Below are positions 45,565 to 54,059 of a DNA stretch of 64,000 bases, piece by piece. Position 1 is the first letter of the stretch, and every line of letters starts with the position of its first letter. Origin of the DNA: Telluria antibiotica (GTDB lineage Bacteria; Pseudomonadota; Gammaproteobacteria; Burkholderiales; Burkholderiaceae_D); NCBI RefSeq assembly GCF_011682055.1, contig NZ_JAAQOM010000016.1:110237-174236 (forward strand), in the 5' to 3' direction. The translations under genes and the position numbers were made by a program. The notes beneath the pieces are model-generated. The model was not told the DNA's origin and made no database searches. It was given only the letters and a program-made list of their open reading frames with translations.

Positions 45565-47481
45565 ATGCAGAGTACGCAAGCGAAATTTAGTTTTCCGCAA
45601 GACGATCAGTTCTGGGCAGTCAAATACATCGACCAGTTCAACTTGGCTCACGCCAGGACACGCACTGCATCGGTACAGGTCATGTTGCAGCGCCTTCCAA
45701 TAAGCGCCAAGAATGAACTCTCAAGACTCTCTCCTGACGCCACAAAGCAGCTGCTGGGAACCCGCCCTCGCGGGCCGAAGCCTGAGTTCGATTTCGTCTC
45801 GATACTTGCAGGGCAACTGCCGGCAATTCGTATCGGTGACGTTTTTCATAACCGTGAAAAGGTAGGCGAGCTTCCAAGCATAGTGCGCAGGTTGACGCTC
45901 GGGACCGGTGAAACAGACTCGACGGAAGTACGGGCAGGTGAAACCATAGAAGCCGTGCCTGGATGGGCGCCAAGCCTTCCATATCGCATTCTTAATGCCT
46001 TTGAATACTCAGGCGTGACCGACCATTTCCAACCGAATGTGCGCTTTAGCCGAAGCCGCCTGGTGTTCTTCAAACGGTTTCGCAAGGAAGGAGGAAGTGA
46101 CACCTACGTCCTGCCGCGCATGACGATCTTCAAAACGTTTTACGCAATGCACAATCTGCTCGCCAATGCTTTCTGTTCCGGCCCGTGGTCAAAAGAGGTT
46201 GAGAAGGTCGTTTCCTTCAACGAAACCTACGGTGGCTTACAGACTGGGATTGCCGATGGAGGCCGACAGTGGAACATTGTCCTGCAGACTCTTATACCCG
46301 ACGAGTACGCGGGCCTAATCGCTGTGCTCCATTTCGATGACTATGCCCGGGCTCGTGCCGAATCCATCTTTGCGAAAGCGCTCCAAGACCGCGGCGCAAA
46401 TCCAAGAGCACCTTGGTTCGCCAGTGCCGAGATCCCCTTACAGGCAAAAACCGGCAAACTCGACCTCGCCGTCAAATGCTTGGAACTTCGCGGCTGGACC
46501 GAAAAAACGGCGGACAACCGCCAGCTGGCGCATCAGAAATTTCTCATCACCGACATATGTGGATCCACTTGGCCATCCCATTACCCCATCATCGGCCATT
46601 CCCGTACTAACGCTGGAGACGGTGGAGCACAATCAAACCCTGTTGCATTTCCCAAGCCTTACGGGGGGACTCCCCCATCCAAGGAGGCTAATGAGGATAC
46701 GGTCGTGCGCTCCGATCTCGATGGCCACTCAGGCAGCTCGACCACAACGGTCAAAGGCAACCAGTGGAGTTGGCTAGACGCGGGCCCCCAATATCGGCGA
46801 CTGGAAAAGGAGCAAAGCCAGCGGTATCAGGGCGGGTTGCCGGGCATCGACAACGATGGAACCGACGTGTCGGCGGGTGCACACACCTTCGAAAAAGACG
46901 CTTTGCCCAAGGCCGAGGTGAAAACCGTCGTGCGGGCGCCAAACGCGTGCTTCGATCACATGTACCAAGCCTTGTGCGCACTCGCACAACGCCAGGTGAT
47001 CGCGGACCTCACTGTCATCCCGGCGCGGCGGCCAGAACAGCGTTCCGAGCGAAGTGGCTACATGTGTTGGACGTTCATCGACGACGAATCCCTTCGCAGA
47101 AAGCTCAAGCCATATGGCGGTTTTAGAACCATCTACGACATTCCCCATGACCGCCGTAGCGCCCATTGGCGTACTGCCTTGGCCTTACGCTTCGAATACC
47201 GCGGCCGGCTCCACCATTGGGTCGAAATAGAACGTAATCGTAGCAACTCGTTCAGGTCATTATTGCTGACCATCGACAACCAATTAGACGCCAATGACGT
47301 GATCGAGGCCGTACTCAATGTCATCGCAGAGGCGCGAGGTGTTGGAATCGACAAAGCAGCCCGGGCAATATTCCAGCATGTACAGATGGGCATATTTGCT
47401 TATACTCATTTCTACAATAATGACGGTACGCTCAGGGAAGATCTACTTGAGAGTTTCCTCAAGCGCAGCGTAACGCTCTGA
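45565..47481 (+). CDS. Large protein with TnsE-like layout, function unproven
   Basis: A 638-residue protein not assigned with certainty. Its layout follows Tn7 TnsE. A beta-rich N-terminal part contains AIRIGDVFHNREKVGEL, then a helix LPRMTIFKTFYAMHNLLANA, a central DEYAGLIAVLHFDDYARARA, and an unstructured polar linker (about residues 350-440). The compact C-terminal domain has CFDHMYQALCALAQRQVIA and then HHWVEIERNRSNSFRSLLLT. TnsE directs Tn7 to replicating plasmids. If this is a TnsE, the element would have a second targeting route beside TniQ. It lies 28 bp before a tcmP gene, so a cargo role is the alternative. There is no good ribosome site before ATG 45565. Confidence 0.5.
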   Translation: MQSTQAKFSFPQDDQFWAVKYIDQFNLAHARTRTASVQVMLQRLPISAKNELSRLSPDATKQLLGTRPRGPKPEFDFVSILAGQLPAIRIGDVFHNREKVGELPSIVRRLTLGTGETDSTEVRAGETIEAVPGWAPSLPYRILNAFEYSGVTDHFQPNVRFSRSRLVFFKRFRKEGGSDTYVLPRMTIFKTFYAMHNLLANAFCSGPWSKEVEKVVSFNETYGGLQTGIADGGRQWNIVLQTLIPDEYAGLIAVLHFDDYARARAESIFAKALQDRGANPRAPWFASAEIPLQAKTGKLDLAVKCLELRGWTEKTADNRQLAHQKFLITDICGSTWPSHYPIIGHSRTNAGDGGAQSNPVAFPKPYGGTPPSKEANEDTVVRSDLDGHSGSSTTTVKGNQWSWLDAGPQYRRLEKEQSQRYQGGLPGIDNDGTDVSAGAHTFEKDALPKAEVKTVVRAPNACFDHMYQALCALAQRQVIADLTVIPARRPEQRSERSGYMCWTFIDDESLRRKLKPYGGFRTIYDIPHDRRSAHWRTALALRFEYRGRLHHWVEIERNRSNSFRSLLLTIDNQLDANDVIEAVLNVIAEARGVGIDKAARAIFQHVQMGIFAYTHFYNNDGTLREDLLESFLKRSVTL

Positions 47482-47509
47482 TTCGGCACCTTTCGATGAA
47501 AGCGATCTG

Positions 47510-48430
47510 ATGAAGCACAGTTTTGGTGGTCCATGGACTCAAATCAAGCTGGACCTCCTCGGCCGGTACTTGGCTGCGTTCAACCTGGCTCTACAGAACA
47601 GCCCTTCCGCGAGCCGCCCCTTCACGCGCGTCTACATCGACGCGTTTGCCGGCACTGGTGAATGCGAGATCAAGACGGATGAACAAACGGTCGAGACAAT
47701 TGCTGGCTCAGCGAAAATCGCACTCGAAACTGCTCCGGCCTTCGACCAGGTACATTTGATTGACCTGAACCGGGCACACGCTGACGAGTTGACCAAGCTG
47801 GCGGCGGGATATGGCGATCGTGTCCGGGTGCACAATGACGATGCGAATGTTGCCATCAACAAGTTACTTGGCACACTCAACTGGAATCGCTGCCGTGGGG
47901 TCCTATTCCTTGACCCATATGGCATGACGGTCCCCTGGGCGACCCTTGAGAAAATAGCGGCGACCAAGGCGATCGACGTCTGGTATCTGTTCCCCTTGAG
48001 CGGCGTCTATCGACAGGCTGCGCATAACTTCGACAAGATCGACCAATCCAAGTCAGACTCGCTCGACGATGTACTAGGTACTCCAACGTGGCGCGATCAC
48101 TTCTACAAGTCGGACGGCCAGACAGGCTTGCTCGGTGAGCAGGAAAGCAAGAAGCGGGTTTCGACGCCTGAAGACATCACGACATTTGTGCAAGCGCGAT
48201 TGGCTGGCGTCTTCACTGGTTGGGTGAGCGAGCCGCTGTACCTGCGGTCGGCTACAGGAGCGCCCTTGTTTGCGCTGTTTTGCTGTATCTCAAACCCGGC
48301 GCCGAAGGCGGTTGGCCTTGCCAAGAAAATTGCGTCGCACATCCTTGGGAAATTCGGAACTGTGCCGAAACGAAAACTGGCAAAACCGAGTGCGCCGGAC
48401 CAAAATTTCTCGCTATTCGACCCGAACTAG
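47510..48430 (+). CDS. tcmP: Three-Cys-motif partner protein TcmP (copy 1)
   Basis: A 306-residue protein of the TcmP family. It opens with GGPWTQIKLDLLGRYLAAFN and has VYIDAFAGTGECE, a methyltransferase-like nucleotide-binding motif, and GVLFLDPYGMTVPWATLEKI, the DPYG motif. TcmP genes are found beside proteins with a three-cysteine motif, as here with the DUF5131 gene at 49697, and often in defence-rich islands. The reaction is unknown. It is convergent with the second tcmP gene and overlaps its end by 4 bp. Confidence 0.85.
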   Translation: MKHSFGGPWTQIKLDLLGRYLAAFNLALQNSPSASRPFTRVYIDAFAGTGECEIKTDEQTVETIAGSAKIALETAPAFDQVHLIDLNRAHADELTKLAAGYGDRVRVHNDDANVAINKLLGTLNWNRCRGVLFLDPYGMTVPWATLEKIAATKAIDVWYLFPLSGVYRQAAHNFDKIDQSKSDSLDDVLGTPTWRDHFYKSDGQTGLLGEQESKKRVSTPEDITTFVQARLAGVFTGWVSEPLYLRSATGAPLFALFCCISNPAPKAVGLAKKIASHILGKFGTVPKRKLAKPSAPDQNFSLFDPN

Positions 48431-49689
48431 AGGGAAAATAACGGCCGCTGTGGCGGCGGAATAATGCGGTCAGTCGGCTTGATCTGTCGGGCGGAGCGTC
48501 GATGTTCTCCACCTGGACCCACAACAGCCGCAGCGCCGTGTGCGATCAACTGCGAAAGCGCATCCTGATAGATTTCCGATGTCGCTGGCGACTCGTTGCA
48601 CGTGGAAACGTAGAGCGACTCGTAAGTCAAGCCATCGTCGTGCGCATAGATGATTTTCGGGATCTGTTCCATAAGCGCGCCGACACTCTTCTCACGAGCC
48701 GGCATGTCGAATTCGAACCCCAGCAGGCCTTGTCCCAAGTGATCATGATCGAACCGCGGGTCATAACCGAGCATGTTGAACATGTCGAGGCCTGCGCCAG
48801 CGTAGTGAATGAAATGATTGTGGTTCTGCCAGTGAACGGTCGTCATCACATCGCGCGCTTTATGGTGCTGCGACAGGTGGATGAGCCAATAGTCACCATG
48901 GCCGTGCTTGTTGCGAATGAAGAACGGGGTGAAATGCTTCGCGCCGCAACTACGGACGAGCGACTGGTACAGAGTCGACTGGATGAAAAGCCTCCAGTCA
49001 CGGTCGGACTGCTTGATGTCTCGGATCGACTTGCCCGCCAGTAGCGCGGGCATGCCGAGCTTGCTCAGCCCGTTGGCCAGGACAGTTTCATTCGCGAAGT
49101 TCAGTAAAGAGTCGACGCCGAACGTAAGGATCACCTCGGCCCCAGGCAGGGTATCCAGAATTTCGCGAATGATCGTCGTCGGTACCGCGTTGTAGCCGAA
49201 CTGGTCGAGCACAAAGATCGACCGACCGTTGCGCGGGCTTTTCTTTGCAATGAACTGGATGATCGGCCTGGCTTGGTCGAGGAAGTTCGCATGCCTGACG
49301 AAGATGTCGTCTTCCAGCCGTCCACTATGACCTTCCTCGTCGAGCACCTTCAGGAGGTGCTGGTATGCTTCTTTTCTCGCTTCGATAAAGAAGTACGACA
49401 GGTCAAAGCGTACTGGATGGGTTCGTTCACGATTAACCTGGAACTCCGCCTCCCTCGCGACGTCCAAGAGGATGAGTGGCGAGCCACGCACGGGTACCCG
49501 CGTATCCTCATGAAAGTATCTTCCGCCGCCAGCAAACCCGTCCACCAGAGTGAGCTTGAACTCATCCCGGCGCCCACCCATTAGCACCTTGAAGTACTCG
49601 GACAGATAGGCTTGCAAAATGCGGTGCTTTGCGATGCTGTGCTGTGCGATCGCCTCAAGTCCATGCTTCCAGGTGTACTGACTGAGCAT
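48427..49689 (-). CDS. tcmP: Three-Cys-motif partner protein TcmP (copy 2)
   Basis: A 420-residue, more distant TcmP. It starts at ATG 49689 with YTWKHGLEAIAQHSIAKHRI and has LTLVDGFAGGGRYFHEDTR, the nucleotide-binding-like motif, and IFVLDQFGYNAVPTTIIREI in place of DPYG. The last 50 residues are Pro/Arg-rich. It follows the DUF5131 gene by 7 bp on the same strand, so the two are co-transcribed. Two different TcmP proteins around one three-Cys protein suggest a heteromeric complex. Confidence 0.8.
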   Translation of the reverse strand: MLSQYTWKHGLEAIAQHSIAKHRILQAYLSEYFKVLMGGRRDEFKLTLVDGFAGGGRYFHEDTRVPVRGSPLILLDVAREAEFQVNRERTHPVRFDLSYFFIEARKEAYQHLLKVLDEEGHSGRLEDDIFVRHANFLDQARPIIQFIAKKSPRNGRSIFVLDQFGYNAVPTTIIREILDTLPGAEVILTFGVDSLLNFANETVLANGLSKLGMPALLAGKSIRDIKQSDRDWRLFIQSTLYQSLVRSCGAKHFTPFFIRNKHGHGDYWLIHLSQHHKARDVMTTVHWQNHNHFIHYAGAGLDMFNMLGYDPRFDHDHLGQGLLGFEFDMPAREKSVGALMEQIPKIIYAHDDGLTYESLYVSTCNESPATSEIYQDALSQLIAHGAAAVVGPGGEHRRSARQIKPTDRIIPPPQRPLFSL

Positions 49690-49696
49690 AGGATTC

Positions 49697-50434
49697 CTAT
49701 ATCGCTGCGGGCATCTCGTCGTATGTGCGCCCATTGATGAGGCGGCCGTTCGACTTCTTGGCGCGGCGCTTGCCATCGGCGCCCCAGCCACCCCACTGTT
49801 TGAAGAAGAACGCCGCGGCCTGCGCTTCACATTGCACCTGAATCGACTCGACCCATTCTTGCTTCATTGGCCGTGCCTTTGGTCCCGACTCGCCACCCAC
49901 GATAACCCAGTGGATATCGGTCAGGTTTATTTTTCCCAAGTCTTCCAGCAGAGGTTCGATCGACAGGAACCGGACGGTCGCTTTCACAGTACGCAGGTAG
50001 TCGATCCGTGGTATGCCGTACTTTCTGTCTTCGACCGACACGCCCAGCCAGGCATTGGTCGGCGCGATACGAGTCCCGAAATACTCGGAGAGTCTGTCGG
50101 CACGCTTGGTCAAAATCTGGAAAGTGTGCCAATGCGCTTTTTTGATCACCTCAAAAACGCTGTCGATATAGTCGAAAGGCACGTCTTCGTGGAACAGGTC
50201 GGACATCGAATTGACGAAGTAGACCGTAGGCTTCTTTCGACGCAGTGGATCATCAAGCCGATTGGGCAGCAGCGTCAACGTGAAGCCATTTTCATAACCT
50301 GGCGTCGACATCGCCATCAAGCGCTCAGCCATTTTCTCGGCGTAGCAATTTTTGCAACCAGGAGAAATCTTCGTACAACCCACCGTCGGGTTCCACGTCA
50401 TTTCAGTCCATTCGATGTTTGTGCCCGTTGTCAT
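49697..50434 (-). CDS. DUF5131 (phage Gp37/Gp68-like) three-Cys-motif protein
   Basis: A 245-residue protein starting at ATG 50434, with GGAGG 5 bases upstream. It begins NIEWTEMTWNPTVGCTKISP and then GCKNCYAEKMAERL; the three cysteines (C-x7-C-x2-C) can hold an iron-sulphur cluster in a radical SAM-like barrel. Further family blocks are YFVNSMSDLFHEDVPFDYID, FQILTKRADRLSEYF and IVGGESGPKARPM. Members occur in phages and defence islands. It is the likely partner of both tcmP genes. The substrate is unknown. Confidence 0.88.
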   Translation of the reverse strand: MTTGTNIEWTEMTWNPTVGCTKISPGCKNCYAEKMAERLMAMSTPGYENGFTLTLLPNRLDDPLRRKKPTVYFVNSMSDLFHEDVPFDYIDSVFEVIKKAHWHTFQILTKRADRLSEYFGTRIAPTNAWLGVSVEDRKYGIPRIDYLRTVKATVRFLSIEPLLEDLGKINLTDIHWVIVGGESGPKARPMKQEWVESIQVQCEAQAAAFFFKQWGGWGADGKRRAKKSNGRLINGRTYDEMPAAI

Positions 50435-50620
50435 GCGTCCTCCGGTTTCCGACAATGTTTCATCTCTAGTTCTACCAAATCAGTCAGCGTCCGACCTTCT
50501 ATCAACGCATATTGTCCAACACGGAATCACCGGAGCAAGTGGCCAAATCGTAATGATATCTTACCTAAAACCGCCTAACGGTTGAGGTGTTGAGCAGACT
50601 GGCAAAGCGCAACAACGTTG

Positions 50621-52096
50621 TTATTTGATGGTCATTTCAGCAAAACGCCTTGCGTACGGCTCCAACTCGTTCGGGATAAGGATCTTCTCGCTACCGCGGC
50701 AAAATGTAACGGTGTCGGGCGTGACCTGAAAGTCTGCCGTTGATGACATCACGGTCGATTTAGGCAGACCGAGTGATACAGATAAAATCGCACCCAACAC
50801 GTCCCGTGGCGCATTCTGTAGTCCGGTAGCCTCAACTTTCTGGAGTAGTTCTCGCAACGTCCTGGCCGAGCGAACCGGATCGGGCAGTGGCTGTACGGCG
50901 GCCCCTTTGGCAGGCATTTGGACATCCCATCCGCGCGAGCTCTTGCAGAATGAGACAAAGCGCGAAAGATTGTTCTTTGCACCTGGTTTGTCATTGAGGT
51001 ACCGCTCAAGGGCACCATGACTCCATGCGTTCATACCGACGTCTGCGTGAGCGCAGAACGCCGCAGCGGTGGCAAGATACATCCTGATGCTCCGCGGTGC
51101 CAAAGGGCTGTCAAGAAGCACTTGATGGTAGGCGTGAATGAGCTCGTTCCAAGAGCTATGTTTTGCAGCGATCAACGTTTCATTGATGCGATCGATTTCA
51201 GACGCGTCGCTCTTAGCCTCGCTATGCACGTGTATGTCAAGCTGCTCAGCGAGGAATTGGACTGGAAGCAAGTGACGACGGAGTGCCGCCGTCCCGAACA
51301 CACGTAGCAACGCGGAACCTGTCAGATCCAGAGCGGATTCGAAGGCAGCGTCCACACGCTCGAAGAACCCTTGATGAGACCGTACTATATCGAGAACCTT
51401 CGGGTTGCCCGGTGACCGGCCGTAGACCCAGTCCGCAAAACGAGACCATAGGACGGCGACCCATTCGTGCTCGAAAATCGTTGTCGTCAGCCTGACTTCC
51501 CGATCAACCGCAGCCCGGTTCAGGCACGCGCGACAACGCGATGTGCCTTTGCCAGGCATCTCGACGCTGCAACCTGGACAGGCGTGCGTCACGCCCTCAT
51601 TGCGAACACAGTCCGTGCAAATGGGTTCCGCGCCTTCGCCGCGACGCCCTACCTTGCGGTATTTGCGACAAAGGCTGCATGTTGCGTGCGTGTGCCTGTT
51701 CCTGCACGAATCGCAGATTCTTTCGAAGACGCCGGCAGAAGGCATGGTCGACAGGCGAGGCGTGACCCGATCACATCTTGCGCACTTTTCCGGCTCCTTA
51801 AAGTATGGAACGCACGACGGACATACTGCTCGGCCATCAACCAGCAAACCAGCTCGCGGCACGGGCTTCTCGCATCGAAGGCAAGTCCGTGTCGCTGTCG
51901 TGCAGGCCGAGCAAACGGGTTCCATGTCGTTCTTGTGAGCGACAGTTTTGCCTGCGCAAAGCACACATGATGCGGCTCTAAAGAATCGCTTGTAGCAGCC
52001 GCCGCAATACTCATTGCCAAGGTGGAGCTTGTGCGCAGTCTCCATCAGACGGCCACAACCATCGCAGTAGCGCCCAAATTTTGAATCTACACTCAT
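50621..52096 (-). CDS. tniE: TniE-like protein: many zinc ribbons and an integrase-like C-terminal region
   Basis: A 491-residue protein. Residues 8-190 hold about eight CxxC pairs (YCDGCG, YCGGC, CVLC, CLRC, CARC, CSLC, CPGC, CRAC), so several zinc ribbons are expected. The C-terminal part (LAPRSIRMYLATAAAFCAHA, then ERYLNDKPGAKNNLSRFVSF) looks like the core-binding helices of tyrosine recombinases, but I see no catalytic Arg-His-Tyr set. Its start overlaps the tniQ stop by four bases, so it belongs to the transposition operon in the place of tniE of AbaR elements, whose role is not known. DNA binding or target choice is my inference. Confidence 0.7.
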   Translation of the reverse strand: MSVDSKFGRYCDGCGRLMETAHKLHLGNEYCGGCYKRFFRAASCVLCAGKTVAHKNDMEPVCSACTTATRTCLRCEKPVPRAGLLVDGRAVCPSCVPYFKEPEKCARCDRVTPRLSTMPSAGVFERICDSCRNRHTHATCSLCRKYRKVGRRGEGAEPICTDCVRNEGVTHACPGCSVEMPGKGTSRCRACLNRAAVDREVRLTTTIFEHEWVAVLWSRFADWVYGRSPGNPKVLDIVRSHQGFFERVDAAFESALDLTGSALLRVFGTAALRRHLLPVQFLAEQLDIHVHSEAKSDASEIDRINETLIAAKHSSWNELIHAYHQVLLDSPLAPRSIRMYLATAAAFCAHADVGMNAWSHGALERYLNDKPGAKNNLSRFVSFCKSSRGWDVQMPAKGAAVQPLPDPVRSARTLRELLQKVEATGLQNAPRDVLGAILSVSLGLPKSTVMSSTADFQVTPDTVTFCRGSEKILIPNELEPYARRFAEMTIK

Positions 52097-53214
52097 GACC
52101 ACTTCCTCGCCGCGGCCATCAGTTCACGTGCGCGCCTCTCCCGACAACGCGCACCTCCATCCTCTTCGATTTGCCGTACTCGTTTGACGAGCGTAGCACC
52201 ACGATAGGTGTAGCGCGGACGCAGCCTTTCCGGCAGCAGCTTGATCTGATCGGCCAGCCAGGGCGGCGCGCTTCCGTAGTGTGCGAAAGCGGCTTGGGTC
52301 ATGCATGTTGCAGTTGCTATGCGCAAGAATTCATCGGGCCATCGCTCAATGATATCCAGCGTTCTGGTGAACAGGCGCAGTCGAACGGCAGTGTTGGACA
52401 AGCGTAGCGCTTCGTGGCTGTCCAGGACGGCTCGATCCTCGGCATCGAATACGCCCTGACGTGAATGCATTTTTTCTCTCAAAATCGTCAACAACAATCC
52501 GACCCCTGCAAAAAAATCAGGCGTATCGACCAAAGTGTCGGCAACCAGGATCTTGTCTCGCTCGCAAAAGCACAAAAATTTATCCTGAACTTTTAACGCG
52601 TCATCCACCACTGAACTGGAGCGGCTCTCAGAAGAACCGCCGAGCAGCATGCCACACCGATGACAGATCGACGAGACACTTCGTGCCCGGTGTGGGACGA
52701 CCGGCGCGCCACACGTGGAGCAGTGATCCTCAAGCATACGATGATGAATACGGCAGGCAAACGTAAAAGTCAGGCGCCAAGGGCGAAGAAAAGCGTTATC
52801 AGCTCGTAGGCACGCTGGACAGTAGCGCAGCCCGAATCGCGTACGCGAGCGTCCATGCATGCCGACCGAGGTAACCCACTTCGATTGACCACAGCACGCG
52901 TGATGTTCGCCAGATCTTGCCGGGATAAGATCGGCAAGCGTCATCGACCTGAGCGTGCCTAGCGATAGGTTCGCAGCTTGAGCGATCGTTTTCAGCACTG
53001 GCGCCTGTACATGGAGATCAATATCGCGGGTCCATACTTGGGCGCCCGGAAAATGCAATGAAGTAAAGCGCATCGGATGCATCCCGTGCGCATGTGCCGA
53101 GCGTACGAGATATGAACTCAAGAGCTCGTCTGGCAGCGCACTAAGATGGATTGTCCAAGAGCGTGGTTCTACACGCGCTTGGCAATGTCCTCCCACTCGT
53201 CCGGGCGCGTCCAT
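52093..53214 (-). CDS. tniQ: TniQ-family target-site protein
   Basis: A 373-residue TniQ protein. From about residue 20 it reads WTIHLSALPDELLSSYLVRS, the family start. Two zinc-finger pairs follow (RYCPACLRAD with CRIHHRML, then CSTCGAPVVPH with CHRCG). TniQ/TnsD proteins recognise the target DNA, so this one probably recognises comM. The start is uncertain: ATG 53214 overlaps tnsC by 46 bp, and no better codon is seen. Confidence 0.88.
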   Translation of the reverse strand: MDAPGRVGGHCQARVEPRSWTIHLSALPDELLSSYLVRSAHAHGMHPMRFTSLHFPGAQVWTRDIDLHVQAPVLKTIAQAANLSLGTLRSMTLADLIPARSGEHHACCGQSKWVTSVGMHGRSRTRFGLRYCPACLRADNAFLRPWRLTFTFACRIHHRMLEDHCSTCGAPVVPHRARSVSSICHRCGMLLGGSSESRSSSVVDDALKVQDKFLCFCERDKILVADTLVDTPDFFAGVGLLLTILREKMHSRQGVFDAEDRAVLDSHEALRLSNTAVRLRLFTRTLDIIERWPDEFLRIATATCMTQAAFAHYGSAPPWLADQIKLLPERLRPRYTYRGATLVKRVRQIEEDGGARCRERRARELMAAARKWS

Positions 53215-54059
53215 GTCATCTTCGTGAGCACTTGTTCGTCAATTCGTTCCTTACCCGAACTGATCGCAAAGCTCGCCGCTCCCTTCAATAGCTTGACTGT
53301 CGAACCGAGGGTCTCGCCGGCCATCGAATACAGCTTAGGCGCCAACTCGCGCGAAGCCAAGTTGGAAGGCTCAGCCAGCGGAAGCAGCCGCTCATAACTT
53401 GCCAGGAAACGCAGATATTCGGTGTCGAGCCTCCATCGATCCAACGCCGCAGGCTCGAAGCGAGACTTCATCTGCGGCTCAAGGTTGAGCGCATTGATCG
53501 CGGCCTGAGTGCCAGCGGCAATCACTGAAATTTTCAGGTCGTTACTTAGACCTTTGATCGCCGCAAGAAGGTCCCCGGCCTTTTTACCTGCAGTAGTGAG
53601 GTTGTTGAACTCGTCGATGACAAGCACCCGAATCCCTGCGTAACTCAAGATCGATTTTGCTTGGCGTTTTTTGGCTGCTGCGGAATCACGGTCGCCGTGG
53701 GAAATACCCATCGACCAGAGAATCTCGGACCAGAACTCCGACTCGTCCGGTGTCTCAGGCATCGAGATGAGCAGGACGTGCGCGATGGGACTGCCTGTAC
53801 TCGTGATCTGCACGGGGTGACGGTGTGCAAAGCGCTCAAGTATCGAACTCTTCCCGTTTCCGCTTCGCCCCACGATAAGTAGGTTGGGCATGCGAAGCGA
53901 TTTCGGATAGACCAGCAACTGGTCCAGCTGCTGCATGATCTGCACGGCCCGCGTGTATCCAATCCAATGATCAGACTTGCAGTGCTCGATCCTCTCATCC
54001 GCAGGTAACTGAAGCAATGGCAGGACATCGCTATTGAGGTGAGAAAGAGCGTCGATCAT
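53169..54059 (-). CDS. tnsC: TnsC/TniB-type AAA+ transposition ATPase
   Basis: A 296-residue AAA+ ATPase. Walker A is LLIVGRSGNGKSSILERFAH (residues 61-80). Walker B is IRVLVIDEFNNLTTAGKK. A later AAGTQAAINAL is the sensor region. In Tn7-like systems this protein links target selection by TniQ to the TnsAB transposase. It overlaps the tnsB stop by four bases (ATGA). Confidence 0.93.
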   Translation of the reverse strand: MIDALSHLNSDVLPLLQLPADERIEHCKSDHWIGYTRAVQIMQQLDQLLVYPKSLRMPNLLIVGRSGNGKSSILERFAHRHPVQITSTGSPIAHVLLISMPETPDESEFWSEILWSMGISHGDRDSAAAKKRQAKSILSYAGIRVLVIDEFNNLTTAGKKAGDLLAAIKGLSNDLKISVIAAGTQAAINALNLEPQMKSRFEPAALDRWRLDTEYLRFLASYERLLPLAEPSNLASRELAPKLYSMAGETLGSTVKLLKGAASFAISSGKERIDEQVLTKMTWTRPDEWEDIAKRV

